From Bacillus pseudomycoides (lineage in GTDB: Bacteria > Bacillota > Bacilli > Bacillales > Bacillaceae_G): DNA of 38,055 bases. The notes beneath the pieces were generated by a model. The model had not been told where the DNA came from. It ran no database searches and saw only the letters and a list, made by a program, of their open reading frames with translations. Positions 1 through 8,317 of the stretch are shown here, piece after piece. Position numbers and translations under genes: made by a program. The stretch lies in assembly GCF_002582035.1 (NCBI RefSeq), contig NZ_NUQE01000089.1:1-38055 (forward strand), read 5' to 3'. Within the stretch, counting starts at the first letter, position 1. Each line of letters begins with the position of its first letter.

Positions 1-275
1 GATTAGAAGAGTATAAAAATGAATCCGAAAAAGAAGCTGAAAAATTAAAGAAAGAAAAAGCAGATGTATTAAGTCGATTAGAAGAGTATAAAAATAAATC
101 CGAAAAAGAAGCTGAAAAATTAAAGAAAGAAAAAGCAGATGTATTAAGTCAATTAAAAGAGTATAAAGATAAGTATGAGAAAGTATCCAAGAAGTATTTA
201 TCTTTAAAAAATTCTAAGTTGGGCAAATTCACTTTAAGGTACTGGTCTTTCTTAAATAAGGTGAAAAATAATTAA
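1..275 (+). CDS. Small coiled-coil protein, 3' end only
   Basis: The gene is cut by the window start and read in frame from base 3; it ends with TAA at 273-275. The visible 90 residues are a highly charged E/K-rich coiled coil built from two almost identical 25-residue units plus a diverged third. The tail reads SLKNSKLGKFTLRYW. The same tail pattern (SLRNSFLGRCTIKYW) ends the coiled-coil protein at 13481-13750, and both genes sit directly upstream of a CgeB-like glycosyltransferase. I infer a paralogous pair that may scaffold the adjacent glycosyltransferase. No catalytic motif is visible, and the true length is unknown because the start lies outside the window. Confidence 0.8.
   Translation, partial: LEEYKNESEKEAEKLKKEKADVLSRLEEYKNKSEKEAEKLKKEKADVLSQLKEYKDKYEKVSKKYLSLKNSKLGKFTLRYWSFLNKVKNN
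3..152 (+). repeat. 75-bp in-frame tandem repeat, two near-identical copies
   Basis: Bases 3-77 and 78-152 are near-identical 75-bp units encoding 25 residues each, starting LEEYKN and ending DVLS. A third unit starting at 153 is recognisable at first and then diverges. The array may continue upstream of the window. The near-identity at DNA level suggests recent expansion or slippage that changes coiled-coil length. Confidence 0.9.
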
Positions 276-356
276 TACATATATTTTGAGTCCATGACTT
301 GTGGCAGAAATTTCAAAAAATGTTTGTTAAAGTAAATTTGGTCGAGGGGAAAATAG

Positions 357-2486
357 ATGGAGAAATTATTATTAGAACGCTTAAAAGATATCTCAAAAGA
401 AAAGAATTATTGTAAACAGCGATTAAAGTTTCTTCATAATGATGATCAAGCATTAGATAGTGTGATAGAAACACATCAACTGAATTTGACAGGTAAGAGT
501 TTTAAACGGGATAGTCAGATGCAAATTCACGATCAAGAATGTGGAATTAGTATAGACTGTTCTTTGCCTCTAGATAAGCATAAATATATATATTATGAAG
601 ATAATGTAGGAAACTCTAATTTGTTTAAATATTTTTATACAAATCAGGATAAACAAGTAGAATTGCTTTGTAGAGGAGTTGTCTCGGGACAATGTGGTGT
701 AGAAGTACATGTTATATTTTTAAAGCAGGACGGAACAAAAATAGAACATGCGAAGGTTAATATAGGTAAAAATACATATTTTACTGTGCCAAAACTAGCC
801 AGTACTAATCGAGTAGAGGTTGCAATTCGTTTAAGACGGCCAGGAAAAGTCTATTTACACAATCTACTTTTTGTAGCTCGGGAGAAAGAAAGAAAAAATT
901 ATCTATTACAAAGAAAAAAAGATGTAAAGAAAATAAAAGATTTGAATGTTATTTTTATAGCAGACGAATTTACAACTAGATCATTTGAACCGGAATTTAA
1001 TTTAATAAAAATTACATCGAATAATTGGGAGAATGAGTTATTTGATGCGAACCCAGATTTGTTTTTTTGTGAATCTGCTTGGTTAGGGAATAACGGTTCA
1101 TGGGAAAATAAAGTTGGCACAGGGGGTCCTAGAGATAATCGGATTTTATTACAGGTTTTGGAATGGTGTAAAGAGAGGGGAATCCCAAGTGTTTTTTGGA
1201 ATAAGGAAGATCCTTTTCATTTTAACGCTTTTATAAATACTGCAAAGCACTTTGACTTTGTGTTTACTACAGATTCCAATTCAGTTGAGAAATATAAATC
1301 AGCTGGATGTAAAGACGCTTTTGCCTTTCCATTTGCAGCACAGCCAAAGTATCATAATCCAATAGAAAGTTTTGAGCGTAAAGAGAAGGTTGTTTTTGCG
1401 GGAGCTTATTATGGGGATAAGTTTCTGGAGAGAAAACGTGTTATGGATAATATGATTAACATTTCAGGACAATACGGATTAGATATATATGATCGGAATT
1501 ATGAAAATCCTGCATCACCAAACCAATTCCCGGAAGAATTTAAAAAATACATAGTTGGAACTTTAAAGGGTGATGAAATCGATATAGCTTACAAAGGGTA
1601 CAAAGTGTCACTGAATGTGAATAGTATTGTAGATTCTCCTACTATGTTTTCAAGACGTGTATTTGAGCTATTAGCTTCTAATACACCAGTCGTAAGCTCA
1701 GAATCTTTAGGAATTAAAAATTTATTAGGAGATTTAGTAGTAAATTCGTCTGATTATGAGGGATTAAAGAAAGGGACACAATTACTATTTGAGGACGCTC
1801 AATTTTATAAAGAAATTCGTTTGAAAGGATTAAGAGAGGTCTTATCTAATCATACATATGAAAATAGAGTAGTGGACATGTTAAATTGTATAGGATTTAA
1901 GTATCAAAATACTGTGCGAACAGTAACGGTGATTGGTGTTGTGAAAAATCAACATGATTATCAAAAGCTTATAGAGCAATTTAATAGACAGGCATTTGAA
2001 AATAAAAAGCTTATTATTTTGCTGGATATTTTCGAAGGATATTTAGATATTTTTAATAACAATAATAATGAATTTATCCAAACATATTTAATTGATTATA
2101 TTCATCATTATAAGAGCATTAATGATATTATCGACACTGAATATTATGCTCCATTTAATTTAGATCATTACTATGGTGAACATTATTTGACTGATATGAT
2201 GTTAGCAACAATGTATACAGAAAAAACTATTATTGTGAAAAATCAAGGCGAAGAATATACCTATGTTACAGGTGGAGTAATAGATCAATCCTTAATGCAT
2301 AAGGAAGCAAGTAAATTAACGAGACCATTAGAGTTTATAGACTCTCTTGAAGTTCAATCTAATAAACTAATGGAACATGTATTTAAGTACGGTACTAGAT
2401 TCTTTAATATTGATAACTTTAATTTAATCCCTAATTATCAACAAAAAAAGAATACTCAACAACTAATCTTGAAAAAAAATATTTAG
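357..2486 (+). CDS. CgeB-like (DUF3880) glycosyltransferase with one N-terminal beta-rich domain
   Basis: This is a 709-residue protein with a good RBS (GAGGGG) 6 nt before the ATG. Residues about 1-40 are helical. Residues about 70-172 form one copy of a beta-rich domain that occurs four times in the paralogue at 13769-17299. Residues about 195-515 match the CgeB/DUF3880 plus Glyco_trans_1_2 arrangement, with motifs VFWNKEDPFHF, FTTDSN, FAFPFAAQP and SPTMFSRRVFELLAS. Residues about 520-709 resemble a GT-A fold but have NLDHYY where an acidic metal motif would be expected. The next gene starts 11 nt downstream. It probably transfers a sugar to a surface glycan or protein; the substrate cannot be read from the sequence. 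Confidence 0.8.
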   Translation: MEKLLLERLKDISKEKNYCKQRLKFLHNDDQALDSVIETHQLNLTGKSFKRDSQMQIHDQECGISIDCSLPLDKHKYIYYEDNVGNSNLFKYFYTNQDKQVELLCRGVVSGQCGVEVHVIFLKQDGTKIEHAKVNIGKNTYFTVPKLASTNRVEVAIRLRRPGKVYLHNLLFVAREKERKNYLLQRKKDVKKIKDLNVIFIADEFTTRSFEPEFNLIKITSNNWENELFDANPDLFFCESAWLGNNGSWENKVGTGGPRDNRILLQVLEWCKERGIPSVFWNKEDPFHFNAFINTAKHFDFVFTTDSNSVEKYKSAGCKDAFAFPFAAQPKYHNPIESFERKEKVVFAGAYYGDKFLERKRVMDNMINISGQYGLDIYDRNYENPASPNQFPEEFKKYIVGTLKGDEIDIAYKGYKVSLNVNSIVDSPTMFSRRVFELLASNTPVVSSESLGIKNLLGDLVVNSSDYEGLKKGTQLLFEDAQFYKEIRLKGLREVLSNHTYENRVVDMLNCIGFKYQNTVRTVTVIGVVKNQHDYQKLIEQFNRQAFENKKLIILLDIFEGYLDIFNNNNNEFIQTYLIDYIHHYKSINDIIDTEYYAPFNLDHYYGEHYLTDMMLATMYTEKTIIVKNQGEEYTYVTGGVIDQSLMHKEASKLTRPLEFIDSLEVQSNKLMEHVFKYGTRFFNIDNFNLIPNYQQKKNTQQLILKKNI

Positions 2487-2496
2487 GTGAAATTAT

Positions 2497-3471
2497 ATGA
2501 AAAAAATCGCATTTATTGGTAATGATTTAAAGTTTATTTCTCATATTATTGATTTTTTGGAAAAATATTTAAATTATGATATTAAAATCGATCAATGGGA
2601 AGGGCATGAAAAGCATGATGTAGAGAAGAGTCTCGAAATCGTAGAATGGGCAGATATATTATTTTGTGAGTGGGGATTAGGAAATGTTGTTTGGTATCAA
2701 CAGCATAAAAAAGAGTCTCAAAAATTATTTGTTCGTTTACATCGATTTGAGATGAATACAAAATATCCATCAATGTTTGATTATAGTAAAATTGACAAAC
2801 TGTTGGCGATTTCTCCTTATATTTATGAAGAATTCCATCGTGTTGCGAAAGTACCACGCGAGAAAATGAAAGTTATTTATAATGCTGTAGATGTTGATAA
2901 ATTTAATAAATCTAAGAAAGAAAACTCTACATTTCATTTAGGTATTATTGGAATTGTGCCGAAGTTAAAACGTTTGGATAGAGCGTTTGAAATTTTTGAA
3001 AAGTTATCTTTGAAAGACAATAGATATCGCTTATATATTAAAGGCAAGCACCCTAATGAATTTGGATGGGTTTGGAATGATCCAATTGAACGAGAGTTTT
3101 ATGATCAAGTATTCGAGAGAATAGAGAATTCCCCATTTAAAGAACATATCATCTTTGAGGGATGGGGAGATGTTGCAGAATGGCTTGAAAATATCGGATA
3201 TGTATTATCTGTAAGTGATTACGAAAGCTTTCACATGGCGCCGATTGAAGGAATGGCATCTGGCGCGCATCCCGTTGTTTTAAGAAGAGAAGGGGTAAAT
3301 ACTATATTTCCACAAAAATATATACATGAGACGATAGAAGAAGCAGTTCAATTTATTAAGAAGAATAATAATCGCAAGACTAATGTTGTTCATAATTTAA
3401 AACAATTTGTCACAGATAATTATTCTTTACAAAAGATTTGTATACAAATTGATGAGTTATTTAAAGGATAA
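2497..3471 (+). CDS. GT4-like glycosyltransferase (module I)
   Basis: This 324-residue protein begins with a Rossmann-type strand (KKIAFIGNDLKF). It carries the GT-B C-terminal signature SDYESFHMAPIEGMASG, which contains the E-x7-E motif of GT4-type retaining enzymes. No membrane segment or signal peptide is evident, so it should act in the cytoplasm. The RBS overlaps the end of the upstream CgeB-like gene, so the two are co-transcribed. It is clearly paralogous to the protein at 17312-18307: both share DIKIDQW/EIKIDQW, the CEWGLGN stretch and VPREKMK/LPREKMK. The acceptor and donor are not identifiable. Confidence 0.85.
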   Translation: MKKIAFIGNDLKFISHIIDFLEKYLNYDIKIDQWEGHEKHDVEKSLEIVEWADILFCEWGLGNVVWYQQHKKESQKLFVRLHRFEMNTKYPSMFDYSKIDKLLAISPYIYEEFHRVAKVPREKMKVIYNAVDVDKFNKSKKENSTFHLGIIGIVPKLKRLDRAFEIFEKLSLKDNRYRLYIKGKHPNEFGWVWNDPIEREFYDQVFERIENSPFKEHIIFEGWGDVAEWLENIGYVLSVSDYESFHMAPIEGMASGAHPVVLRREGVNTIFPQKYIHETIEEAVQFIKKNNNRKTNVVHNLKQFVTDNYSLQKICIQIDELFKG

Positions 3472-3540
3472 TAATGGTAATCAATGTCGTTATGTACTAA
3501 TAAAAAATCGCATAAATAATTTTTAAGGAGATGGGACAAG

Positions 3541-4575
3541 TTGACCACAAAGATTCAAAATGTTGAGATGAAGCTAGAAAACTTTTATCAATTAAAGGTA
3601 AAGTGTGATGCTGTAGGGGGAAAATTGAAATACGCATATTATCTTTATTATGAAAATGAAATTGTAGAGAAGACAGGTTATTTAACGGAAAACACAATCT
3701 CATATAATTTACAAAAACCAGGAGTATACCGAGTTCGAGTGTTTGTAAGGGATGAAACGAAAGAAACTGTAGCATTTACAACAGATAGAATGAAATTTCA
3801 AGGTTTTAATAGTAAAGTAGCTGCAAAAATAGAAGAAGATACCATTGTAATATTGGGCGTTTCAAAAAAGAGTGCTGCTATTAAGAGCATACTTGATAAA
3901 AAAAATGTACATACCTATTTTGTAGATATAGATGAGAAAAAATGGAATAAAACATTTTTCGGAGCGGAGATTTTAGGTATACATCAACTAAAAGGATTAG
4001 GTAACTTTAAATTAATCGTATTAGACGAGCCTACTGAAGGTACAAAATTGATGTTACAAACTCTAGGAATTACGGAATACGAGATTTTTGATTTTAATGT
4101 TAGTTCTAATAACTATGTAATGAAAAGAATGAGTAGTATGAATAGTATGGAATTATACGAGATATCAAAATTCTGTTATAGAAATGATTTGCAAGAGGGT
4201 GCAAAGTTTATAAAGAAATACATTCATTTTACATATAGCTCCGTGATTCCGTACACTGCTGAGATTGGCAAAGGAACAAGATTAGGCTATGGAGGTATAG
4301 GAGTTGTTATCCATGGTCAAGCAAAAATAGGTGAGAATTGTGTAATCGGTCAAAACGTGACAATTGAATCAAATGGAGAACAACCTATTATTGGAAATGA
4401 TGTTTTTATTGGCCCTGGTGCAAAGTGTATAGGTGGAAAGATTGGGGATAATGTTGTAATTGGCGCTAATTCTGTCGTAACAAAAGATGTACCTAGTAAT
4501 TGTGTAGTTGCAGGAGTACCTGCTAAAGTAATCAGTAATGATATATCAAAATACCAAAGTTATTTTAGAAAGTAA
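3541..4575 (+). CDS. Left-handed beta-helix O-acetyltransferase with N-terminal triple-tyrosine-type domain
   Basis: This is a 344-residue protein starting at TTG, with AAGGAG 10 nt upstream. Residues about 1-90 form a domain with [10 protein letters not shown] and [11 protein letters not shown]. The same domain makes up the lipoprotein at 5605. Residues about 95-200 look Rossmann-like, resembling the N-terminal domain of PglD-type sugar acetyltransferases ([12 protein letters not shown]). Residues about 235-335 are hexapeptide repeats of the serine-acetyltransferase/NeuD type, including [20 protein letters not shown] and [10 protein letters not shown]. It probably acetylates a sugar of the surface polysaccharide using acetyl-CoA. 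Joining this accessory domain to an intracellular-type acetyltransferase is unusual. Confidence 0.82.
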   Translation: MTTKIQNVEMKLENFYQLKVKCDAVGGKLKYAYYLYYENEIVEKTGYLTENTISYNLQKPGVYRVRVFVRDETKETVAFTTDRMKFQGFNSKVAAKIEEDTIVILGVSKKSAAIKSILDKKNVHTYFVDIDEKKWNKTFFGAEILGIHQLKGLGNFKLIVLDEPTEGTKLMLQTLGITEYEIFDFNVSSNNYVMKRMSSMNSMELYEISKFCYRNDLQEGAKFIKKYIHFTYSSVIPYTAEIGKGTRLGYGGIGVVIHGQAKIGENCVIGQNVTIESNGEQPIIGNDVFIGPGAKCIGGKIGDNVVIGANSVVTKDVPSNCVVAGVPAKVISNDISKYQSYFRK

Positions 4576-4651
4576 TAGCGCTATATTTGAAAGGTGAATT
4601 TTTGATGGCTTTGAAGGAATAAAGTCAAATTAATAGGATATTTTAATCAAC

Positions 4652-4709
4652 TGTGTATTTTTCTAGTATACTTTTGAATAGAATATTGATAAATATAATT
4701 AAGGGTGAG
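4652..4709 (+). promoter_or_regulatory. Promoter/leader segment duplicated at 5537-5596
   Basis: The stretch from TGTGTATTTTTCTAGTATAC through ATTGATAAATATAATTAAGGG is nearly repeated just upstream of the lipoprotein gene. It contains a -10-like TATACT at 4667-4672 and ends in the Shine-Dalgarno of the DUF6270 gene. I see no convincing -35 box. Shared leaders imply duplication of a regulatory segment and probable co-regulation. Confidence 0.5.
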
Positions 4710-4713
4710 TAGC

Positions 4714-5448
4714 TTGAAAACAATTGATATTTTAGGAAGTTGTGTTACCAGGGATGTTTTTAGATATGATGAAGAAAATATTTTTAAAGTAAATAAATAT
4801 TATGCTAGATCTTCTTTAGTAAGTATATATTCAAAACCAATTAATGTAACTTTAGAAGATATTAATCTTGGATCTGCATTCCAAAAAAACATCGTTTATA
4901 ACGATTTAACTAAAGGTTTTCGAAAGTATGTAAAGAACCAAACTGCTAATTGTTTTTTAATTGATTTTATTGATGAACGCTTTCCTGTTTTGAAAAATGG
5001 AGATAGTTATTTTACAAGATCTAATGAATTTGTAAATGCAAAGAGTAATATAAAAGGAGACGCTCTGAATAGCGTAGAGAAAATGAATAAATGGAAGGAA
5101 AGTGCCCTATTATTTAGTGAAGAAATCAGTAATCATTTTAATCTAGATCAAATTATTTTGCATAAAGCTTATTGGAAAGAAAGTTATATTGATAAGGATG
5201 GCGAGGTAAAGGCGTTTAAGGACAGTGAGGTAAAGGTATTTAATGGTGAAGTAATTGCTCAAAATAATGAGAAACTTATGCAATATTATAGTTTTATTGA
5301 AGAGAATTTGAAAGGGATTAAAACTATTCAATTAGACGAGTTAATTGCATCAGAAACGCATGTCTGGGGGCTTTCTCCATTCCATTATCAAGATGAGTAC
5401 TATAAGGAGTTTATTAAACAACTCAAATTATTAACTAAAAATAGTTAG
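4714..5448 (+). CDS. DUF6270-type SGNH-like protein
   Basis: The protein has 244 residues if it starts at TTG 4714. I chose that start because AGGGTGAG at 4702-4709 then serves as the RBS; a GTG at 4705 would lie inside the RBS. The N-terminus DILGSCVTRDVF is the DUF6270 hallmark and resembles SGNH-hydrolase block I (Ser9 in a GSC motif). Near the C-terminus, WGLSPFHY places a histidine about 20 residues from the end, as in block V. The family is common in polysaccharide loci. With the neighbouring acetyltransferase, an acyl-transfer or esterase role in glycan modification is plausible but inferred. No signal peptide is seen. Confidence 0.75.
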   Translation: MKTIDILGSCVTRDVFRYDEENIFKVNKYYARSSLVSIYSKPINVTLEDINLGSAFQKNIVYNDLTKGFRKYVKNQTANCFLIDFIDERFPVLKNGDSYFTRSNEFVNAKSNIKGDALNSVEKMNKWKESALLFSEEISNHFNLDQIILHKAYWKESYIDKDGEVKAFKDSEVKVFNGEVIAQNNEKLMQYYSFIEENLKGIKTIQLDELIASETHVWGLSPFHYQDEYYKEFIKQLKLLTKNS

Positions 5449-5536
5449 TAACCCTAGATGTGGAGTTAAGTTAGGATAGAGTTTGTATAAAACTGTAGTG
5501 TTATAAATAAGTAAAACACGTGTGGGGAACGACATA

Positions 5537-5596
5537 CGTGTATATTTTTCTGGTATACTTTGGAATAGGACATTGATAAATAGAATTAAGGGGGAT
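5537..5596 (+). promoter_or_regulatory. Second copy of the duplicated promoter/leader
   Basis: This matches 4652-4709 over roughly 55 bases with a few substitutions. It has an extended -10 (TGGTATACT at 5551-5559) and the same ATTGATAAAT..AATTAAGGG run into the RBS. It drives the lipoprotein gene at 5605. Confidence 0.5.
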
Positions 5597-5604
5597 ATTT
5601 AAAA

Positions 5605-5994
5605 GTGAAAAAGTTAATTGTACTATTAGCTGCTATGTTAGTAATGGTTTCTGGTTGTGGAAAGGAAACTGCTAAGGAAGCAGATAAGGGATCGAAGCAA
5701 AATAAGGCGAAGCAGGAGCAAAAAGCAGAAGACGTAAAAATTAAAGAAGCTAAAATTGAAAAAAGTGATAAGAGCACGTTAAAAGTTACAACAAAAGCAA
5801 CAGGAGATAATTTAAACTATGCTTACTATGTTTATAAAGATGACCAAGTGATAGAAAAAACAAAGTATGACTCAAACAGCTCTTTTACTTATGCAGCAAA
5901 AGAACCAGGTACATATTATGCTAGAGCATATGTAAAAGATGGAAATGGTGAAAGAGTTGCTCTAAATACAGATAAAATAAAAGTAGAGAAATAA
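5605..5994 (+). CDS. Lipoprotein with a triple-tyrosine-type domain
   Basis: This 129-residue protein starts at GTG with RBS AAGGGGG 9-10 nt upstream. Residues 1-18 are a lipoprotein signal with lipobox VSGC (Cys18), so it should be anchored to the outer face of the membrane. A lysine/glutamate-rich linker (about 20-45) follows. A single domain of about 80 residues then carries LNYAYYVYKDDQVIEKTKY and KEPGTYYARAYVKD. This domain is homologous to residues 1-90 of the acetyltransferase at 3541. Such domains are usually binding modules. With the polysaccharide genes around it, glycan binding is a reasonable guess, not shown. Confidence 0.8.
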   Translation: MKKLIVLLAAMLVMVSGCGKETAKEADKGSKQNKAKQEQKAEDVKIKEAKIEKSDKSTLKVTTKATGDNLNYAYYVYKDDQVIEKTKYDSNSSFTYAAKEPGTYYARAYVKDGNGERVALNTDKIKVEK

Positions 5995-6001
5995 TCTCTG
6001 C

Positions 6002-6151
6002 TTTTATTTTGAGGTAAAGTATAATTTAGGATATGCAATTGCGGGAAGTGTGCAAATTAAAGTTAAAGAACCTGGTATGTATAGAGTGAGGGTTTTTGTA
6101 AGAAAAGATGGGGAAATTGTAAGGGTTGGGACTGGAAGTGTAAAATTTTAA
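6002..6151 (+). pseudogene. Remnant of a triple-tyrosine-type domain gene (first)
   Basis: Read in the frame ending at TAA 6149-6151, this encodes a fragment with [20 protein letters not shown]. That closely matches the acetyltransferase N-domain ([16 protein letters not shown]) and the lipoprotein. There is no start codon, RBS or signal peptide, so it is the 3' half of a lost tandem copy. Confidence 0.75.
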
Positions 6152-6308
6152 TCACTAACCAAAGACTTAAATGTACAATTTAAAAAGCAAATGAAATATG
6201 TAGCCGGTAATAAATATCATACTTTAACCTTTAAAGAATTTATGGAAAAAGCCAGGTGAATATAAGGTAAAGGTGTTTATAAAGGCTAAAAGTGTTCACA
6301 AGAATTGA
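6152..6308 (+). pseudogene. Remnant of a triple-tyrosine-type domain gene (second, frameshifted)
   Basis: The frame open from 6152 reads KKQMKYVAGNKYHTLTF and stops at TGA 6257-6259. A shifted frame from 6246 continues with KKPGEYKVKVFIKAK to TGA 6306-6308. Together they reconstruct another copy of the same domain with a frameshift near 6246-6256. It sits directly after the first remnant. Confidence 0.65.
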
Positions 6309-6318
6309 AGAGACACAC

Positions 6319-6377
6319 AAAAAATACAAGTTGGTGAATAAAATTATATAATTTTATTCACCAACTTGTATTTTTTT
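6319..6377. terminator. Long perfect-stem bidirectional terminator
   Basis: AATACAAGTTGGTGAATAAA pairs with its complement ending in ACTTGTATT. The stem is about 25 bp, with A-tracts on one side and T-tracts on the other. It ends the first polysaccharide block. Confidence 0.85.
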
Positions 6378-6400
6378 ATGGGTAATAGTAAGTCGAGGGA

Positions 6401-6437
6401 AAAGGCTGCCTCCAAACAAAGTGGAGAGCCTTTTTTA
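6401..6437 (+). terminator. Rho-independent terminator upstream of spoIIID
   Basis: AAGGCTGCCTCCA pairs with TGGAGAGCCTT, with a two-base bulge, and a run of six T follows. Confidence 0.7.
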
Positions 6438-6510
6438 TTTTAATTAAATGGGATTTATTTCCGATTTATCTTGCTGAAAAAAATACTTTTTGTCACTTTA
6501 GTCCGCAAAA

Positions 6511-6539
6511 ATACAGAACTTGTAGCATATAAATACAAT
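6511..6539 (+). promoter_or_regulatory. Possible sigma-E promoter of spoIIID
   Basis: AATACAAT at 6532-6539 resembles the sigma-E -10 consensus CATACAnT. An ATA lies at 6511-6513, 18 nt upstream. In B. subtilis spoIIID is sigma-E dependent. The match is suggestive only. Confidence 0.35.
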
Positions 6540-6720
6540 GCGGGCAATAGAATGGTATAAACCAAAGCAAAGAGAGTGTTTGAGGTGAGAAATCGTGAAT
6601 CATTTTATTATAAATCCCAGGAAGTATAACGCTTACAAACAGCATTCGAACGTACAGCTTAGTCATATGCAGCGAGTCTCATTTCACCCTTCTCACATCC
6701 AATTTAGGGAGGCGAGTGGT

Positions 6721-6993
6721 GTGCACGATTACATCAAAGAGAGAACAATCAAGATAGGAAAGTATATCGTGGAGACAAGAAAAACGGTTCGTGTGATTGC
6801 TAAAGAATTTGGTGTATCAAAAAGTACTGTGCATAAAGATTTAACAGAACGCTTACCAGAAATTAATCCAGAGCTCGCAAATGAAGTGAAGGAAATTCTT
6901 GATTATCATAAGTCAATTCGTCACCTCCGCGGCGGCGAAGCAACGAAGCAAAAGTATCAAAAAGAGGACACAGAAAAAATCGTGCGTCAATAA
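6721..6993 (+). CDS. spoIIID: Stage III sporulation transcriptional regulator SpoIIID
   Basis: This 90-residue DNA-binding protein is nearly identical in reading to B. subtilis SpoIIID (MHDYIKERTIKIGKYIVET, LRGGEATK). A helix-turn-helix lies at about residues 24-45 (VIAKEFGVSKSTVHKDL). It represses and activates mother-cell genes under sigma-E during sporulation. I chose GTG 6721, preceded by TTAGGGAGGCG, as the start because it matches the family length. An open frame extends upstream to 6595, but that extension has no homology and only a weak start. mbl follows 158 bases downstream, as in B. subtilis. Confidence 0.97.
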   Translation: MHDYIKERTIKIGKYIVETRKTVRVIAKEFGVSKSTVHKDLTERLPEINPELANEVKEILDYHKSIRHLRGGEATKQKYQKEDTEKIVRQ

Positions 6994-7058
6994 TCTGACA
7001 ATCGGCAAACATTCCTAATAAAAGGTGAAAAAATTCGGTAGAATTCATTTCTTCAATA

Positions 7059-7087
7059 TTACGTTTCTACAAAGAATATGCTAAAAT
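7059..7087 (+). promoter_or_regulatory. Candidate sigma-A promoter for mbl
   Basis: TTACGT (7059-7064), a 17-nt spacer and TAAAAT (7082-7087) lie about 65 nt before the mbl start. This would let mbl be expressed in growth independently of spoIIID. Confidence 0.4.
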
Positions 7088-7151
7088 TAGAAATTAGGTG
7101 TAAAGTATTCGGGTTTAGCCTGATTTATATATTGAGGAGGAAAACACAGGA

Positions 7152-8153
7152 ATGTTTGCGAGAGATATCGGAATTGACCTTGGCACGGCCAACGTATTGA
7201 TTCATGTAAAAGGTAAAGGGATTGTATTAAATGAACCGTCTGTTGTGGCAATTGACCGTAATACAGGAAAAGTATTAGCGGTAGGTGAAGAAGCAAGACG
7301 CATGGTAGGGCGTACACCTGGAAACATTGTAGCGATTCGTCCGCTAAAAGATGGTGTAATTGCTGATTTCGAAATTACAGAAGCGATGTTAAAACATTTC
7401 ATCAACAAACTAGACGTAAAAGGCTTCTTATCAAAACCTCGCATTTTAATTTGCTGTCCAACAAACATCACATCTGTAGAACAAAAAGCTATTCGTGAAG
7501 CTGCTGAAAGATCTGGCGGTAAAAAAGTATACTTAGAAGAAGAACCAAAAGTAGCTGCTGTTGGTGCTGGTATGGAAATCTTCCAGCCAAGCGGAAATAT
7601 GGTTGTAGATATTGGCGGAGGTACAACGGATATTGCGGTACTTTCTATGGGCGATATCGTTACCTCCTCTTCCATTAAAATGGCGGGCGATAAGTTTGAT
7701 ATGGAGATCTTAAGCTATATTAAACGTAAGTATAAGCTGTTAATTGGGGAGCGTACAGCAGAAGATATTAAAATTAAAGTAGGTACAGTGTTCCCAGGTG
7801 CACGCAGTGAAGAACTTGACATTCGCGGCCGTGACATGGTAACAGGTCTGCCTCGCACAATTACAGTAAACTCTGAAGAAATCACAGGGGCATTGAAAGA
7901 AAACGCAGCTGTTATTGTACAAGCTGCAAAAGGTGTATTAGAACGTACACCGCCTGAATTATCTGCTGATATTATCGACCGCGGCGTTATTTTAACGGGC
8001 GGCGGAGCATTACTGCACGGCATTGATATGCTTCTTGCAGAAGAATTAAAAGTACCTGTATTGATCGCGGAAAATCCAATGCACTGTGTAGCAGTTGGAA
8101 CAGGTATTATGCTTGAGAACATCGACAAATTACCACGCCGCGCTTTACTATAA
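7152..8153 (+). CDS. mbl: Rod-shape-determining actin homologue Mbl
   Basis: This 333-residue protein is of the MreB family. The phosphate-1 loop is GIDLGTANVLIH (residues about 6-17). The phosphate-2 motif is VVDIGGGTTDIAV (about 157-169). The adenosine motif is GVILTGGGALLHGID. It has no signal peptide; it polymerises under the membrane and directs lateral wall synthesis. The start is ATG with RBS GAGGAGG. Its position after spoIIID identifies it as Mbl rather than MreB or MreBH. In B. subtilis flhO and flhP follow mbl, but here a terminator follows at once and the next gene is fabZ. Confidence 0.96.
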   Translation: MFARDIGIDLGTANVLIHVKGKGIVLNEPSVVAIDRNTGKVLAVGEEARRMVGRTPGNIVAIRPLKDGVIADFEITEAMLKHFINKLDVKGFLSKPRILICCPTNITSVEQKAIREAAERSGGKKVYLEEEPKVAAVGAGMEIFQPSGNMVVDIGGGTTDIAVLSMGDIVTSSSIKMAGDKFDMEILSYIKRKYKLLIGERTAEDIKIKVGTVFPGARSEELDIRGRDMVTGLPRTITVNSEEITGALKENAAVIVQAAKGVLERTPPELSADIIDRGVILTGGGALLHGIDMLLAEELKVPVLIAENPMHCVAVGTGIMLENIDKLPRRALL

Positions 8154-8161
8154 GTAAGGCC

Positions 8162-8192
8162 AAACGTTAGGCATATTGCCTAACGTTTTTTA
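8162..8192 (+). terminator. Terminator after mbl
   Basis: AACGTTAGGC / GCCTAACGTT forms a perfect 10-bp stem with a 5-nt loop, followed by a T-run. Confidence 0.9.
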
Positions 8193-8317
8193 TATTTATT
8201 TCTATAAATATATAGTTTTGCAAAAAATGTAGAAATATAAAGGAAAATGGAGAAAAATAAACCTTTACTGATATATTTTAGCAAATTTGCCATTTTTCAT
8301 ATTAGAAGTGGTTATAC

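Noticed and set aside
6595-6720. 42-codon N-terminal extension of SpoIIID
   Set aside because: The family starts at MHDYIKERT. A good RBS precedes GTG 6721, and the extension (NPRKYNAYKQHSN) has no homology.
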